A DNA stretch of 64,000 nucleotides from Kutzneria kofuensis (GCF_014203355.1 NZ_JACHIR010000001.1:5892038-5956037); one strand, 5' to 3'. Positions 44,911 to 56,366 are shown, numbered from the stretch's first letter. Notes: generated by a model not told the origin, from the sequence alone. Numbers and translations: made by a program.

Positions 44911-47900
44911 ATGTCCGACTCGTTCGTGCACCTGCACGTGCACACCGAGTACTCGATGCTCGACGGGGCCGCCAAGCTCAAGGACATGTTCGCCGAGTGC
45001 GACCGGCTGGGCATGCCGGCGGCCGCGATCACCGACCACGGCAACATGTACGGGGCCTACGACTTCTTCAAGCAGGCCACCGCGGCCGGGGTGAAGCCGA
45101 TCATCGGCATCGAGGCGTACATGGCGCCGGGCTCCCGACACGACAAGCGGCGGATCACCTGGGGCGAGCCGCACCAGAAGAACGACGACGTCTCGGCCAG
45201 CGGCGCCTACACGCACCAGACGATCTGGGCGGCCAACAAGGAGGGCCTGCACAACCTGATGCGGGCCTCCAGCTACGCGAGCATCGACGGCCAGCTGGGC
45301 AAGTGGCCCCGCATGGACCGGGAGCTGCTGGCCGAGAACGCCAAGGGCCTGATGGCGACGACGGGCTGCCCGTCGGGCGAGGTGCAGACCAGGCTGCGGC
45401 TGGGCCAGGAGAAGGAGGCCCTGCAGGCGGCCTCGGACTGGAAGGACATCTACGGCGAGGGCAACTTCTTCGTCGAGCTGATGGACCACGGCATCGAGAT
45501 CGAGCGCCGGGTCCGCGACGGCCTGCTGAACGTGGCCAAGCAGCTGAACCTGCCGTTCGTGGTGACCAACGACTCGCACTACACCTACGACTCGGACCGG
45601 GACGCCCACGGCGTGCTGCTGTGCGTGCAGACCGGCAAGACCCTGCAGGACCCGACCCGGTTCAAGTTCGACGGCACGGGCTACTACCTGAAGTCGCCGG
45701 ACGAGATGCGCGCGATCGACTCCTCCGACGCCTGGCAGGAGGGCTGCCGCAACACGCTGCTGGTGGCCGAGAAGGTCGACACCACCGGCATGTTCGAGTT
45801 CCACAACCTGATGCCGCGGTTCCCGATCCCCGAGGGCATGACCGAGGACGAGTACTTCAAGCAGCAGGTGTGGGCGGGCATGGAGCGCCGCTTCCCGGAC
45901 GGCATCGACGAGGAACACCGCAAGCAGGTCGAGTTCGAGATCGGCGTCATCCTGCAGATGGGCTTCCCGTCCTACTTCCTCGTGGTCGCGGACTTCATCA
46001 ACTGGGCCAAGCGCAACGGCATCCGGGTCGGCCCCGGCCGTGGCTCGGCCGCGGGCGCGCTGATCGCGTACGCGATGGGCATCACCGACCTGGACCCGCT
46101 GGCCCACGGGCTGATCTTCGAGCGGTTCCTCAACCCGGACCGCGTCAGCCCCCCCGACATCGACATCGACTTCGACGAGCGCCGGCGCGGCGACGTCATC
46201 CGCTACGTGACCGAGAAGTGGGGCGAGGACAAGGTCGCCCAGGTGATCACCTTCGGCACCATCAAGGCGAAGGCGGCGATCAAGGACTCCGCCCGGGTGC
46301 TGTACGGCCAGCCCGGCTACGCGGTGGCCGACCGGATCTCCAAGGCCTACCCGCCGGCCGTGATGGCCAAGGACATCCCGCTCAACGGCCTGTTCGACCC
46401 CAGCCACAAGCGGTACGCCGAGGCCACCGAGATCCGCGCGCTCTACGAGCAGGACCCGCAGGTCAAGGAGATCATCGACACCGGCCGCGGGCTGGAGGGC
46501 CTGATCCGCAACGCCGGCGTGCACGCCTGCGCGGTGATCATGTCCGCGGAGACGCTGACCGACCACATCCCGGTGTGGAAGCGGCCGCAGGACGGCTCGA
46601 TCATCACGCAGTTCGACTACCCGACCTGCGAGACGCTCGGCCTGCTGAAGATGGACTTCCTGGGGCTGCGCAACCTCACGGTCATCGACGACACGATGAA
46701 GAACATCACGCTCAACGGCAAGACCCCGCCCGACCTGGACACCTTGCCGCTGGACGACAAGAAGACCTACGAGCTGCTGTCCCGGGGCGACACGCTCGGC
46801 GTGTTCCAGCTCGACGGTGGCCCCATGCGCGACCTGCTGCGCCTGATGCGTCCCGACAACTTCGAGGACATCTCCGCGGTCGGCGCGCTCTACCGGCCGG
46901 GCCCGATGGGCGCCAAGTCGCACACGAACTACGCGCTGCGCAAGAACAAGCAGCAGGAGATCACGCCGATCCACCCGGCGCTGGAGGAGCCGCTCAAGGA
47001 CATCCTCGGCACCACCTACGGCCTGATCGTGTACCAGGAGCAGGTCATGGCCATCGCGCAGAAGCTGGCCGGGTACACGCTGGGACAAGCGGACCTGCTG
47101 CGCCGCGCGATGGGCAAGAAGAAGAAGGAGATCCTGGACAAGGAGTACGCCGGCTTCGAGAAGGGCATGCTGGACAACGGCTACCCGCAGGACGCCGTCA
47201 AGACCCTCTGGGAGATCCTGGTCCCGTTCGCCGACTACGCCTTCAACAAGGCGCACTCCGCCGCGTACGGCCTGGTGTCGTACTGGACGGCGTACCTGAA
47301 GGCGAACTACCCGGCCGAGTACATGGCCGGCCTGCTCACCTCCGTCGGCGACGACAAGGACAAGGCCGCGATCTACCTGGCCGAGTGCCGCAAGATGGGC
47401 ATCACCGTGCTGCCGCCGGACGTCAACGACTCGATGCGCGAGTTCGCGCCGGTCGGCGACAGCATCCGGTTCGGCCTGGGCGCGATCCGCAACGTCGGCG
47501 CGAACGTGGTCGACTCGATCGTGGCGGCGCGCACGCAGAAGGGCGCGTTCACCGACTTCTCCGACTACCTGCGCAAGGTGGACGCGGCGGCCTGCAACAA
47601 GAAGGTCATCGAATCGCTGATCAAGGCCGGCGCGTTCGACTCGCTCGGCCACCCGCGCAAGGGCCTGCACATGGTGCACGTCGAGGCCGTCGACGCGATC
47701 ATGGAGACCAAGAAGGCGGAGGCGGTCGGCCAGTTCGACCTGTTCGGCGGCGGGGACGACGGCGAGGAGAACGCCGGCAGCGTGTTCGACGTGAAGGTGC
47801 CCGACGAGCAGTGGGAGTCCAAGCACCAGCTGACGCTGGAGCGGGAGATGCTCGGCCTGTACGTGTCGGGGCACCCGCTCAACGGCGTGGAGCGGGTGCT

Positions 47901-48447
47901 GGAGGCGCAGTCGGACACGGCGATCGCGACCATCCTCGAAGGCAACCTGCCCGACGGCGCGCAGGTGACCGTCGGCGGCATCCTGGCCTCGGTGACGCGG
48001 CGCATCAACAAGTCCGGCGAGTCGTGGGCGTCCGCGCAGCTGGAGGACCTGGCCGGTGGCATCGAGGTGCTGTTCTTCCCGAAGACCTACTCGGTGGTCG
48101 GGATGAGCGTGGCCGAGGACGCGATCGTGCTGGTCAAGGCCCGCATCGCCAAGCGGGACGACCGGATCTCGCTGATCGCCAACGACCTGGCCCTGCCGGA
48201 CCTGGAGATGGCCGCCAGCGGCATGCCGGTGAAGCTGACCATGCACGCCGCCAAGTGCACCCGGCCGCTGGTGGCGCAGCTCAAGGACGTGCTCAAGTCG
48301 CATCCCGGCTCCACCGAGGTGCACCTGAACCTGATGAACGGCCGGCGCGGCACGATGCTGCGGCTGGACGACGCGCTGCGGGTGGACCCGTCACCCTCAC
48401 TGATGGGCGACCTCAAGGCTCTGTTGGGACCGGGTTGCCTGGGCTGA
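44911..48447 (+). CDS. dnaE: DNA polymerase III alpha subunit DnaE1
   Basis: A 1178-residue replicative polymerase. The N-terminal PHP domain starts [13 protein letters not shown] (residues 7-19) and may hold proofreading exonuclease activity, as in mycobacterial DnaE1. Polymerase active-site acidic residues lie in [13 protein letters not shown] (415-427), the third further on. Helix-hairpin-helix, OB-fold ([16 protein letters not shown]) and C-terminal domains follow. Length and order match the replicative DnaE1 rather than the error-prone DnaE2. The ATG has AGGGGAGG upstream. Confidence 0.95.
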   Translation: MSDSFVHLHVHTEYSMLDGAAKLKDMFAECDRLGMPAAAITDHGNMYGAYDFFKQATAAGVKPIIGIEAYMAPGSRHDKRRITWGEPHQKNDDVSASGAYTHQTIWAANKEGLHNLMRASSYASIDGQLGKWPRMDRELLAENAKGLMATTGCPSGEVQTRLRLGQEKEALQAASDWKDIYGEGNFFVELMDHGIEIERRVRDGLLNVAKQLNLPFVVTNDSHYTYDSDRDAHGVLLCVQTGKTLQDPTRFKFDGTGYYLKSPDEMRAIDSSDAWQEGCRNTLLVAEKVDTTGMFEFHNLMPRFPIPEGMTEDEYFKQQVWAGMERRFPDGIDEEHRKQVEFEIGVILQMGFPSYFLVVADFINWAKRNGIRVGPGRGSAAGALIAYAMGITDLDPLAHGLIFERFLNPDRVSPPDIDIDFDERRRGDVIRYVTEKWGEDKVAQVITFGTIKAKAAIKDSARVLYGQPGYAVADRISKAYPPAVMAKDIPLNGLFDPSHKRYAEATEIRALYEQDPQVKEIIDTGRGLEGLIRNAGVHACAVIMSAETLTDHIPVWKRPQDGSIITQFDYPTCETLGLLKMDFLGLRNLTVIDDTMKNITLNGKTPPDLDTLPLDDKKTYELLSRGDTLGVFQLDGGPMRDLLRLMRPDNFEDISAVGALYRPGPMGAKSHTNYALRKNKQQEITPIHPALEEPLKDILGTTYGLIVYQEQVMAIAQKLAGYTLGQADLLRRAMGKKKKEILDKEYAGFEKGMLDNGYPQDAVKTLWEILVPFADYAFNKAHSAAYGLVSYWTAYLKANYPAEYMAGLLTSVGDDKDKAAIYLAECRKMGITVLPPDVNDSMREFAPVGDSIRFGLGAIRNVGANVVDSIVAARTQKGAFTDFSDYLRKVDAAACNKKVIESLIKAGAFDSLGHPRKGLHMVHVEAVDAIMETKKAEAVGQFDLFGGGDDGEENAGSVFDVKVPDEQWESKHQLTLEREMLGLYVSGHPLNGVERVLEAQSDTAIATILEGNLPDGAQVTVGGILASVTRRINKSGESWASAQLEDLAGGIEVLFFPKTYSVVGMSVAEDAIVLVKARIAKRDDRISLIANDLALPDLEMAASGMPVKLTMHAAKCTRPLVAQLKDVLKSHPGSTEVHLNLMNGRRGTMLRLDDALRVDPSPSLMGDLKALLGPGCLG

Positions 48448-48467
48448 GAGGGCTGTGACCCCAGGCA
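48436..48467 (+). terminator. Inverted repeat at the dnaE end
   Basis: TGCCTGGG (48436-48443, in the last codons) and CCCAGGCA (48460-48467) form an 8-bp stem with a 16-nt loop. Confidence 0.45.
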
Positions 48468-48525
48468 CATTCGCCGATAATGGGTGCGCCCCGGGGGACC
48501 GCGTGGGCACACTGGTGTAAACGGG

Positions 48526-48546
48526 GTTAACCTATCGTTGGTTAAC
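48526..48546. promoter_or_regulatory. GTTAAC palindromes upstream of the P450
   Basis: GGTTAACC (48526-48533) and GGTTAAC (48540-48546) lie 14 bp apart; TATTAC at 48551-48556 is a possible -10. This resembles a tandem operator but no regulator can be assigned. Confidence 0.35.
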
Positions 48547-48577
48547 ACCTATTACGTGGCATGGAGGGGGAAGGCCC

Positions 48578-49792
48578 ATGACAGGCACCGAGACGGCGCC
48601 CGCGACCTTTTTCACGCCGGAGTTCTTCCAGGATCCGCAGCGCTACCAGGCCGAGCTGCGGGCCGACGCGCCGGCCCGGCAGGTGATCACGCCCAACGGC
48701 TTCAAGGTGTGGGTGGTCAGCCGGTACGAGGAGGCCAAGGCGGTGCTGGCCGACCCGACCGTGCAGAAGAGCGGCGCCCGGATGGGCGAGATCTCGGCCA
48801 AGAACAAGGTCGACGACAGCGAGGGCCGCCCGTTCGCCGACGAGCTGAACCAGCACATGCTGGCGATGGACCCGCCGGACCACACCCGGCTGCGCCGGCT
48901 GGTCACCAAGGCGTTCACCGCGCGGCGCATCGAGCAGATGCGGCCGCGGATCGAGGAGATCACCGCCGAGCTGCTGGGCAAGCTGACCGCCGGCGACCGC
49001 GTCGACCTGCTCGACGTGTTCGCGTTCCCGCTGCCGATCACCGTGATCAGCGAGCTGCTCGGTGTCGACGACGAGGACCGCGACACGTTCCGCGTCAACT
49101 CCAACATCCTCATCTCCAGCGGCGGCGCCGAGGAGGTCGGGGCGGCCGGCCAGTGGATGGTCGCGTACTTCATGAAGCTGATCGCCGACAAGCGGGCCAA
49201 CCTCGGCGACGACCTGCTGTCCGCGCTGATCGAGACCAGCGAGGACGACGACCGGTTCAGTGAGCAGGAACTGGTCTCCATGGCCTTCCTGCTGCTGATC
49301 GCCGGGCACGAGACCACCGTCAACCTGATCGGCAACGGCGTGCTGGCCCTGCTGACCAACCCCGACCAGCTGGAGCGGCTCAAGGCCGATCCGTCGCTGC
49401 TGGCCACCGCGGTCGACGAGTTCCTGCGCTACCGCAGCCCGGTCAACATGTCGACGTTCCGGTTCACCACCGAGCCGGTCGTGCTGGGCGACGTGACCAT
49501 CCCGGCCGAGCAGCTCGTGCTGGTCGGCCTCGGCTCGGCCAACCGGGACGAGAACCACTTCGAGAACGCGGACCAGCTGGACATCACCCGTCCGGTGGGC
49601 GGCCACCTGGCCTTCGGCCACGGCATCCACTACTGCCTCGGCGCGCCCCTGGCCCGACTGGAGGGCGAAATCGCCTTCCGCGGCCTGCTCACCGCGTTCC
49701 CGGACATGAAGCTCGCCGTGCCCGCGAGCGAGCTGCAGTGGCGGTTCAGCATGCTGATGCACGGGCTTGAGGAGCTGCCGGTGGTCCTGTGA
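48578..49792 (+). CDS. Cytochrome P450
   Basis: A 404-residue soluble bacterial P450, CYP107-like by motifs. The I-helix oxygen-activation motif is AGHETT (from residue 242), the ExxR motif is EFLR, and the heme ligand is Cys353 in FGHGIHYCLGAPLAR. No ferredoxin or reductase gene adjoins it. GGAGGGGGAAGG is the ribosome site. The substrate is unknown; the neighbours (a protease and an esterase) do not form an obvious biosynthetic cluster. Confidence 0.92.
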   Translation: MTGTETAPATFFTPEFFQDPQRYQAELRADAPARQVITPNGFKVWVVSRYEEAKAVLADPTVQKSGARMGEISAKNKVDDSEGRPFADELNQHMLAMDPPDHTRLRRLVTKAFTARRIEQMRPRIEEITAELLGKLTAGDRVDLLDVFAFPLPITVISELLGVDDEDRDTFRVNSNILISSGGAEEVGAAGQWMVAYFMKLIADKRANLGDDLLSALIETSEDDDRFSEQELVSMAFLLLIAGHETTVNLIGNGVLALLTNPDQLERLKADPSLLATAVDEFLRYRSPVNMSTFRFTTEPVVLGDVTIPAEQLVLVGLGSANRDENHFENADQLDITRPVGGHLAFGHGIHYCLGAPLARLEGEIAFRGLLTAFPDMKLAVPASELQWRFSMLMHGLEELPVVL

Positions 49793-49880
49793 CCGAGCTT
49801 GCGAGGGCGCCATTGAACACAGGGACCTGGGGCGCAGACCCGCCGAGCGCCAGCGAGGTGGGGTCTGTGACCATCGGGGC

Positions 49881-51407
49881 ATGCCAGAACGGGTTGTCCT
49901 AGCAGGAAGCACTCGACCGGCGGCCCAGGGCGTCTCCCCGGCCGGCACGCTCGATCCCGCGACCGTGATCACCGCTACGGTGGTGCTGCGGCGGCGGGCC
50001 GAGCTGCCGCCCGGCCTCGTGTCCGGGCCCGCCGTGATCGGCCGGCAGGAGCTCTCCGACCGGTACGGGGCCGATCCTGCCGACGTGCAACGGGTTCGCA
50101 CCGTCCTCGGTGGACTCGGCGTCGAGGTGGTCGCCGCGGATCCCGCGTCGCGGCGGCTGACCGTGCGGGGCGACCTGGCGGCGATGCACCGGGCGTTCGG
50201 CGTGTCGCTGGAAGCGGTGTGCCTCGGGGACAAGCAGCATCGGCACCGGGTCGGGGCGCTGGAGGTGCCGGCCGAGCTGGCCGGCATCGTGCAGGCCGTG
50301 CTGGGCCTGGACGACCGCCCGCAGGCCCGGCGTCCCGCCGCCGACTCCGCCGAGGCGAAGCTGAGCTACACGCCGCCCGGTCTGGGCAAGATCTACGCCT
50401 TTCCGCCGGCAGTCGACGGCGTCGCGCCGACCATCGCCGTGATCGAACTTGGCGGCGGCTACACGGACGCCGAGCTGGTTGCGTACTTCCAGAACCTCGG
50501 CGTCGGTTCGGTCCACGTGCAAGCGGTCAGTGTGGACGGTGGCGCCAACGCACCGAACACCCCCGCCGACGACGAGGTGTTGCTGGACATCGAGGTCATC
50601 GGCGGCCTCGTGCCCGAGGTGCAGCAGCTCGTCTACTTCGCGCCCAACACCGACCAGGGCTTTGTCGACGCCGTCAGCACGGCCGTGCACGCCTCGCCGA
50701 CACCGGCCGCCCTGAGCATCAGCTGGGGCGCGGCCGAGGACCTGTGGACCGAGCAGACCCGGATCGCCCTGGACGACGCCTTCGCCGACGCCGCCGCCCT
50801 CGGCGTCACCGTCGTCGCGTCGAGCGGGGACTGGGGCGCCAGCGACGAGCAGACCGACGGCAAGCAGCACGTCGACTTCCCGGCGTCGAGCCCGCATGTG
50901 TTGTCCTGCGGCGGAACCTCCCTTCACGCCGATCCTGTGAGCGGCGTGATCAGCAGCGAGACGGTGTGGAACAACGGCGCCGGCGACCACGCCACCGGCG
51001 GCGGGGTCAGCGTCTTCTTCCCGCGCCCCGACTACCAATCCGCTTGCGGCGTACCGGAATCCGGGCGCGGCGTGCCCGACGTCGCCGGCGTCGCCGATCC
51101 CAACACCGGGTATTTGGTGCTGGTGCACGGCAAGAGCAGTCCCGCCGGTGGCACCAGCGCCGTCGCCCCGCTCTGGGCGGCGCTCGTCGCACGGCTCGTG
51201 CAACAGCTGGGGCGGCCGCTCGGGTTGCTGCAGCCGTTGCTGTACCGCGACGCCAAGCCGGGCGTGCTCGCCGCCGGCTTCCGGGACGTGACCGCCGGGG
51301 ACAACCAGGGTTACCCCGCGTCGCCGGGCTGGGATCCGTGCACCGGCCTCGGTTCGCCCGACGGGAACGCCCTGCTGGCGGTTCTGCGGCAGCGCCTTCC
51401 TAGTTGA
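49881..51407 (+). CDS. Sedolisin (S53) serine protease with pro-kumamolisin domain
   Basis: A 508-residue S53 peptidase. Residues 1-155 are the activation (pro-kumamolisin) domain. The catalytic domain carries Glu232 and Asp236 (DEVLLDIE), the oxyanion Asp317 (SSGDWG) and Ser426 in GGTSAVAP. The C-terminal calcium site is FRDVTAGDN and GWDPCTGLGSPDG. Sedolisins are acid endopeptidases. No N-terminal signal peptide is visible, so export is unexplained. The ATG at 49881 was chosen because the N-terminal domain begins there. It overlaps the convergent esterase by 8 bp. Confidence 0.9.
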   Translation: MPERVVLAGSTRPAAQGVSPAGTLDPATVITATVVLRRRAELPPGLVSGPAVIGRQELSDRYGADPADVQRVRTVLGGLGVEVVAADPASRRLTVRGDLAAMHRAFGVSLEAVCLGDKQHRHRVGALEVPAELAGIVQAVLGLDDRPQARRPAADSAEAKLSYTPPGLGKIYAFPPAVDGVAPTIAVIELGGGYTDAELVAYFQNLGVGSVHVQAVSVDGGANAPNTPADDEVLLDIEVIGGLVPEVQQLVYFAPNTDQGFVDAVSTAVHASPTPAALSISWGAAEDLWTEQTRIALDDAFADAAALGVTVVASSGDWGASDEQTDGKQHVDFPASSPHVLSCGGTSLHADPVSGVISSETVWNNGAGDHATGGGVSVFFPRPDYQSACGVPESGRGVPDVAGVADPNTGYLVLVHGKSSPAGGTSAVAPLWAALVARLVQQLGRPLGLLQPLLYRDAKPGVLAAGFRDVTAGDNQGYPASPGWDPCTGLGSPDGNALLAVLRQRLPS

Positions 51408-52440
51408 ACCTCACCTCCGGATTCTCCGGAGTGGGGCCGTCCAGGATCGGCTCCCGCTGGCACTCCAGCGTCTGGTCGAAGAACGCCGTGACGTAGGTCC
51501 TGGTGATGGCGATGGCTCGATCCGCCGGTAATCCCGACATCGGCAAGCCGATCTGCGCCAACAGCGTTGGCGCGTCGGTGAAAGACAGGTGCGTGGAGCC
51601 GTTGACGGTGAGCCAGCGTTTCCAGCCGTCGAGCTCCGACCAGACCTGGTCCCACGTCTGGTCGGAGCTGCCGGGCCCGTGCATGTCGGTGCCGAGCATG
51701 AGGAACGGCCGGCCGCCGATGCCGGTTGGGGCGTCCACATGGAACGCGCCGTCGAGGTTGACGCCGGCCTTGACCCGCGGATCCGCCTCCATCGCGGCCA
51801 GCGCGCTCGCGCCGCCGATGGAGTGCCCGGCCATGCCGATCCGGTTGCCGTCGATCAGGCCGGGGAATCGCGCGGTCAGCTGGTCGATCACGAACGAGGC
51901 GTCCTCGGCGCGGTTGAGGGTCAACGGCCGCAGATCCGTTGCCTGGCAGGCGATGCAGGTCAGCATGCGGTTGCCGGGGAACAGCGTGCCGGCGGATTCG
52001 TAGGCGTGGTCGATGGACGCGACGACGTAGCCGTGACTGGCCAGGTCCTCGGCCAGCGTGGTCATGGTGTACCGCGGCGCGCCGAGACCCGGGGACAGCA
52101 GCACCAGCGGATGCCGGCCGGGTAATGGCGCCTGCGCACGGCTGTTCGTCCTGGCGTCGGCGACGTCCTGGGCGGCGTCGGTCGGCAATCCCTGTGCCTG
52201 CAGCAAAAGCTTCGTCTCGGCCGCCGTCGCGTAGGGGACGGGTTGCCCACCGGGGACCGCCGGGTAGTGGAGGCTGACCATCAGCTCGCGGGGATTCGCC
52301 GGCACCCACAGGTCTCGGCGGCTGTGGTCGACGAGGTGCACTGTGCTGCTGCCGACCGGATACGGCCCGGTCGGCGCGGGCAGGTGGATGCCCGTCACGG
52401 TCGCGGCGACCATCGCCGCCGCGGTCAGGAGATTCATCAC
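51400..52440 (-). CDS. Secreted alpha/beta hydrolase (lipase/PAF-acetylhydrolase-like)
   Basis: A 346-residue exported hydrolase. The N-terminus [17 protein letters not shown] is a short signal peptide. The nucleophile elbow is GHSIGG, and [20 protein letters not shown] carries the oxyanion loop. Asp in NLDGAFHVD or a later strand and His in STHLSFTD complete the triad. The arrangement resembles platelet-activating-factor acetylhydrolase/dienelactone-type esterases. It is divergent from the LuxR-type gene, sharing a 117-bp control region. A second ATG one codon in is equally possible. Confidence 0.82.
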   Translation of the reverse strand: MMNLLTAAAMVAATVTGIHLPAPTGPYPVGSSTVHLVDHSRRDLWVPANPRELMVSLHYPAVPGGQPVPYATAAETKLLLQAQGLPTDAAQDVADARTNSRAQAPLPGRHPLVLLSPGLGAPRYTMTTLAEDLASHGYVVASIDHAYESAGTLFPGNRMLTCIACQATDLRPLTLNRAEDASFVIDQLTARFPGLIDGNRIGMAGHSIGGASALAAMEADPRVKAGVNLDGAFHVDAPTGIGGRPFLMLGTDMHGPGSSDQTWDQVWSELDGWKRWLTVNGSTHLSFTDAPTLLAQIGLPMSGLPADRAIAITRTYVTAFFDQTLECQREPILDGPTPENPEVRFN

Positions 52441-52557
52441 GAGCCCGACGCTAGGTCGCCGGCCTGGGGCGACGCGTCCGTCCAGAGATGTCAGTTGGGG
52501 TACATCCCGAGATATAGCTCAGGGACTTCTCAGCTGCCCGGAGATAGATTTCGCCGC

Positions 52558-53238
52558 GTGAAACGTGCTGTGGCGGCCGACGCGTTGCTCGCCGCCGCGA
52601 TCTTCGTGGCCACCTTCGCCCTGGCGCACGACGCGGTGCCGCTCCAGATCGCGTTGGTCGCGGCGCTGGCATGGCGTCGGCAGGCGCCGGCGCTGGTGTT
52701 CGGCCTGATCGCTGCCGCCGCGTTCGTCCAGTGGCTGCTGGATCTTCGGCTGCCGGCGGACATTGCGCTGCTGGTGGCGGTCTACACCGTCGGCGCGCAC
52801 ATGACCCTGCGCTGGCTGGTCGCCGCCTGGGCGGTGCTCGAAGCCGGCATCGTCATGTACGCCATCGGCTGGGGAGGATTCCTCGTCTCCGCCACCTTCC
52901 TGACCGTGGCCGGCGTCGTCGCGGCGGTGCTGGGCGTGGTGATGCGGCTGCGCCGGGCGCAGGTGGTGCTCGACCGGGAACGGGCCGTCGCCGCCGCCCG
53001 GGAACGGACCAGCATCGTCCGGGAACCCGAGCGGCTGGGCCTGCTCACCGCTCGTGAACGCGAGGTTCTGGTGGAGCTGGCCGCCGGCCGGTCCAACGCG
53101 GAGATCGCCGGCCGGCTGCACCTCGCCCACTCCACCGTCAAGACGCACGTCAGCCGGATCCTGCCGAAACTGGGGTTACGCGACCGCGCGCAGGCAGTGG
53201 TGTTCGCGTACGAGACCGGACTGGTCCGCCCGGGTTAG
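52558..53238 (+). CDS. Membrane-anchored LuxR protein, apparent kinase/response-regulator fusion
   Basis: A 226-residue protein with two parts. Residues 1-130 contain four or five membrane helices like the sensor part of actinobacterial NarL-type histidine kinases. [20 protein letters not shown] (131-150) is the coiled stretch that normally leads into the kinase H-box. Instead, from about residue 152 the sequence is a LuxR DNA-binding domain ([32 protein letters not shown]). H-box, ATPase and receiver domains are all absent. This looks like an in-frame deletion fusing a kinase N-terminus to its response regulator's C-terminus. It may act as a membrane-tethered one-component regulator or be a remnant. 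Confidence 0.75.
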   Translation: MKRAVAADALLAAAIFVATFALAHDAVPLQIALVAALAWRRQAPALVFGLIAAAAFVQWLLDLRLPADIALLVAVYTVGAHMTLRWLVAAWAVLEAGIVMYAIGWGGFLVSATFLTVAGVVAAVLGVVMRLRRAQVVLDRERAVAAARERTSIVREPERLGLLTAREREVLVELAAGRSNAEIAGRLHLAHSTVKTHVSRILPKLGLRDRAQAVVFAYETGLVRPG

Positions 53239-53249
53239 GGTCCTGGCTC

Positions 53250-54515
53250 GTGAGACCCGACGAGCTCATCGCCCTCGACCGCGCCCACGTCTGGCACCCC
53301 TACGCGCCCATGCCCGGCCGGATCGACCCGCTGGTCGTGACCGACGCCGAGGGCGTGCGGCTGCGGCTGGCCGACGGGCGGGAACTGGTCGACGGGATGG
53401 CCTCGTGGTGGTCGGCCATCCACGGCTACCGGCACCCGGTGCTGGACGAGGCCGTGCGCGACCAGCTGGGCCGGATGAGCCACGTCATGTTCGGCGGCCT
53501 GACCCACGAGCCGGCCGTGCGCCTGGCCACCACCCTCGTGGAGATCACGCCGGAGCCGCTGCGGCACGTGTTCCTGGCCGACTCCGGGTCGGTGTCGGTC
53601 GAGGTCGCGATCAAGATGTGCCTGCAGTACTGGCGGTCGCTGGGGCGGCCCGGCAAGCGCCGGCTGCTGACGTGGCGGCGCGGCTACCACGGCGACACGT
53701 TCCACCCGATGAGCGTCTGCGACCCCGACGGCGGCATGCACTCGCTGTGGACCGGCGTCCTGCCGCAGCAGGTCTTCGCCGATCCGCCGCCGGCCGCCTT
53801 CGAGCACGACTACGTGCGGCATCTCGTGGACCTCGTCGAAGAACACGCCGACGAGCTGGCGGCGATCGTCGTCGAACCGGTCGTGCAGAACGCCGGCGGC
53901 ATGCGCTTCCACGACCCCCGCTACCTGCACGTGCTGCGCGAAGTCAGCCTCGCCAACGACGTGCTGCTGGTCTTCGACGAGATCGCCACCGGCTTCGGCC
54001 GCACCGGCGAGCTGTTCGCCGCCGACCATGCCGGCATCAGCCCGGACGTCATGTGCGTCGGCAAGGCCATGACCGGCGGCTACATGACCATGTCCGCCGC
54101 GCTGTGCACGTCCCAGGTCGCCGACGGCATCTCCCGCGGCGAGCTCCCGGTGCTCGCCCACGGGCCCACCTACATGGGCAACCCGCTGTCGTCCGCGGTC
54201 GCCAACGCCTCCATCGACCTGCTGCTTCGCCAGGACTGGCGGGCCGAGATCAAGCGCATCGAGACCGGCCTGCGCGCCCTGGAGCGGGCCCGGTCCGTCC
54301 CCGGAGTGGCCGACGTGCGGGTGCTCGGCGCGATCGGGGCCGTGCAGCTCGACCATCCGGTGGACATGGCTGCCGCCCAGAAGGCTGCCGTCGACCACGG
54401 CGTGTGGCTGCGCCCGTTCAACGACCTGATCTACACCATGCCGCCGTACGTGATCGGGGACGAGGACCTGTCTCAAGTCTGCAACGCCATCGTTGCGGCG
54501 GCGATGGTCGGCTGA
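53250..54515 (+). CDS. bioA: Adenosylmethionine-8-amino-7-oxononanoate aminotransferase BioA
   Basis: A 421-residue class III PLP aminotransferase of biotin synthesis, converting KAPA to DAPA with SAM as amino donor. The PLP lysine is Lys272 in CVGKAMTGG, with [11 protein letters not shown] before it. [10 protein letters not shown] and [15 protein letters not shown] are BioA-specific substrate motifs, and [10 protein letters not shown] is the conserved C-terminal loop. The GTG lies 8 nt after TAGGGT, which itself overlaps the upstream stop, suggesting its own near-leaderless promoter. Confidence 0.95.
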   Translation: MRPDELIALDRAHVWHPYAPMPGRIDPLVVTDAEGVRLRLADGRELVDGMASWWSAIHGYRHPVLDEAVRDQLGRMSHVMFGGLTHEPAVRLATTLVEITPEPLRHVFLADSGSVSVEVAIKMCLQYWRSLGRPGKRRLLTWRRGYHGDTFHPMSVCDPDGGMHSLWTGVLPQQVFADPPPAAFEHDYVRHLVDLVEEHADELAAIVVEPVVQNAGGMRFHDPRYLHVLREVSLANDVLLVFDEIATGFGRTGELFAADHAGISPDVMCVGKAMTGGYMTMSAALCTSQVADGISRGELPVLAHGPTYMGNPLSSAVANASIDLLLRQDWRAEIKRIETGLRALERARSVPGVADVRVLGAIGAVQLDHPVDMAAAQKAAVDHGVWLRPFNDLIYTMPPYVIGDEDLSQVCNAIVAAAMVG

Positions 54516-54550
54516 GCTCGCCACGAGCCCAACCACTAATCTGATGGGTC

Positions 54551-55267
54551 GTGAACATCCTCGTGATCACCGGCACCGGCACCGGTGTCGGCAAGACCAT
54601 GGTCACCGCGGCCTGCGCGGCCCTCGCGGTGGACAGCGGCCAGCGGGTCGCCGTGGTCAAGCCCGCGCAGACGGGCGTCGGCCCGCAGGAGCCGGGTGAC
54701 CTGGACGAGGTCGCGAGGTTCGCGGGCAAGATCACCACGAGGGAGCTGCGCCGCTACCCCGAGCCGCTGGCCCCGGACACCGCCGCGGCCCGCGCCGGCA
54801 TGCCGCAGGTGCACCCCGGGGAGATCGCCTCGGCCGTCGCCGAGCTGGCCGCCGAGCACGACCTGGTGCTGGTCGAGGGCGCGGGCGGCCTGCTCGTCCG
54901 CTTCGACGACGAGGGCGCGACGCTGGCCGACGTGGCCTGGGCGCTCAACGCCCTCGTGCTGATCGTCGCCGAGGCCGGCCTGGGCACGCTCAACCACACC
55001 GCGCTGACCGCCGAGGTGCTGCTCAAGCGGGGAATCGAGTGCGCGGGGGTGGTGATCGGCAGCTGGCCGGCCGAGCCGGACCTGGCCTCCCGCTGCAACC
55101 TGGTCGACCTACCCGAGGCGGCCGGTGGTCCGCTGCTCGGCGCGCTGCCGGAGGGCGCAGGTCTGTTGGACCCCTCAGACTTTCTTGAGGTCGCCCGGGC
55201 CGCCATGTCACCGTGGCTCGGCGGCACGTTCGACCCGGACGTGTTCGCCGAGCAGTTCACGGCGTGA
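54551..55267 (+). CDS. bioD: Dethiobiotin synthetase BioD
   Basis: A 238-residue ATP-dependent enzyme closing the ureido ring of dethiobiotin. The P-loop is [12 protein letters not shown] (residues 8-19), with KPAQTG and [12 protein letters not shown] as the substrate and Mg motifs. It starts 36 nt after bioA; bioF, usually between them, is missing. TAATCT lies 8 nt before the GTG start, so a separate start site is possible. Confidence 0.94.
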   Translation: MNILVITGTGTGVGKTMVTAACAALAVDSGQRVAVVKPAQTGVGPQEPGDLDEVARFAGKITTRELRRYPEPLAPDTAAARAGMPQVHPGEIASAVAELAAEHDLVLVEGAGGLLVRFDDEGATLADVAWALNALVLIVAEAGLGTLNHTALTAEVLLKRGIECAGVVIGSWPAEPDLASRCNLVDLPEAAGGPLLGALPEGAGLLDPSDFLEVARAAMSPWLGGTFDPDVFAEQFTA

Positions 55268-55272
55268 GTCTC

Positions 55273-55285
55273 GTAACACCGTTCG
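55273..55285. promoter_or_regulatory. BioQ-like operator upstream of bioB
   Basis: GTAAC-ACC-GTTCG; its complement CGAAC-GGT-GTTAC differs at one base from the 13-bp TGAAC-N3-GTTAC site that I recall for the TetR-type biotin regulator BioQ of corynebacteria and mycobacteria. It stands 59 nt before the bioB start. Confidence 0.55.
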
Positions 55286-55343
55286 ACGAGGTCACGTGCG
55301 GCAGACTGCACCCGGACGTCGCCCCGAGACAGGAGAGCTGCCT

Positions 55344-56357
55344 GTGACCGCCAGCGTGGACACCGACATCATCGCCGTCGCCCGTGAGCAGGTGCTCGAA
55401 CGGGGCGAAGGGCTGTCGCAGGAGCAGCTGCTCCAGGTGCTCAAGCTCGGCGACGACCGGCTGGCGGAGCTCCTGCAGTTGGCCCACGAGGTGCGGATGC
55501 GCTGGTGCGGGCCGGAGGTCGAGGTCGAGGGCATCGTCAGCCTGAAGACCGGCGGCTGCCCCGAGGACTGCCACTTCTGCTCCCAGTCCGGACGCTTCCC
55601 GTCGCCGGTGCGCTCGGCCTGGCTGGACATCCCCGGCCTGGTGCGGTCGGCCCGGGAGACCCGGGCCACCGGCGCCACCGAGTTCTGCATCGTCGCCGCC
55701 GTCCGCGGTCCGGACGCCCGGCTGCTGTCCCAGGTCCGTGAGGGCATCAAGGCCATCCGCGAGGACGGCAACGACATCCAGATCGCCTGCTCGCTCGGCA
55801 TGCTCACGCAGGAGCAGGTGGACGAGCTGGTGGCGATGGGCGTGCACCGCTACAACCACAACCTGGAGACCGCCCGCTCGCACTTCCCGAACGTGGTCAC
55901 CACGCACACGTGGGAGGAGCGCTGGGAGACCCTGCGCATGGTCCGCGAGGCCGGCATGGAGGTCTGCTGCGGCGGCATCATCGGCATGGGCGAGACGGTC
56001 GAGCAGCGCGCCGAGTTCGCCGCCCAGCTGGCCGAGCTCGGCCCGGACGAGTGCACGATGAACTTCCTCATCCCGCAGCCGGGCACCCCGTACGAGCAGT
56101 ACGAGGTCGTCGAGGGCCGTGACGCGCTGCGCACGGTCGCCGCGTTCCGGCTGGCCATGCCCCGGCCGCTGCTGCGCTTCTCCGGCGGCCGCGAGCTCAC
56201 GTTCGGCGACCTGGGCACCAAGCAGGGCATGCTCGGCGGCATCAACGCCATCATCGTCGGCAACTACCTGACCAACCTGGGCCGCCCGGCCGCCCAGGAC
56301 CTGGAGATGCTGGACGAGCTGAAGATGCCGGTCAAGGCGTTGAACCAGACGCTGTAG
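55344..56357 (+). CDS. bioB: Biotin synthase BioB
   Basis: A 337-residue radical-SAM enzyme that inserts sulfur into dethiobiotin. The [4Fe-4S] cysteines are Cys72, Cys76 and Cys79 in [29 protein letters not shown] and FSGGREL are conserved [2Fe-2S]/substrate regions, with the auxiliary cluster residues in the barrel. The GTG at 55344 has AGGAGAG 7-13 nt upstream. A candidate BioQ box lies ahead of it and bsaP follows within 10 nt. Confidence 0.95.
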   Translation: MTASVDTDIIAVAREQVLERGEGLSQEQLLQVLKLGDDRLAELLQLAHEVRMRWCGPEVEVEGIVSLKTGGCPEDCHFCSQSGRFPSPVRSAWLDIPGLVRSARETRATGATEFCIVAAVRGPDARLLSQVREGIKAIREDGNDIQIACSLGMLTQEQVDELVAMGVHRYNHNLETARSHFPNVVTTHTWEERWETLRMVREAGMEVCCGGIIGMGETVEQRAEFAAQLAELGPDECTMNFLIPQPGTPYEQYEVVEGRDALRTVAAFRLAMPRPLLRFSGGRELTFGDLGTKQGMLGGINAIIVGNYLTNLGRPAAQDLEMLDELKMPVKALNQTL

Positions 56358-56366
56358 AGGGTGGAC

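Noticed and set aside
44905-48324. A 1139-codon open frame on the minus strand
   Set aside because: Fully antisense to dnaE, with Leu/Val/Arg/His-biased composition and no motif.
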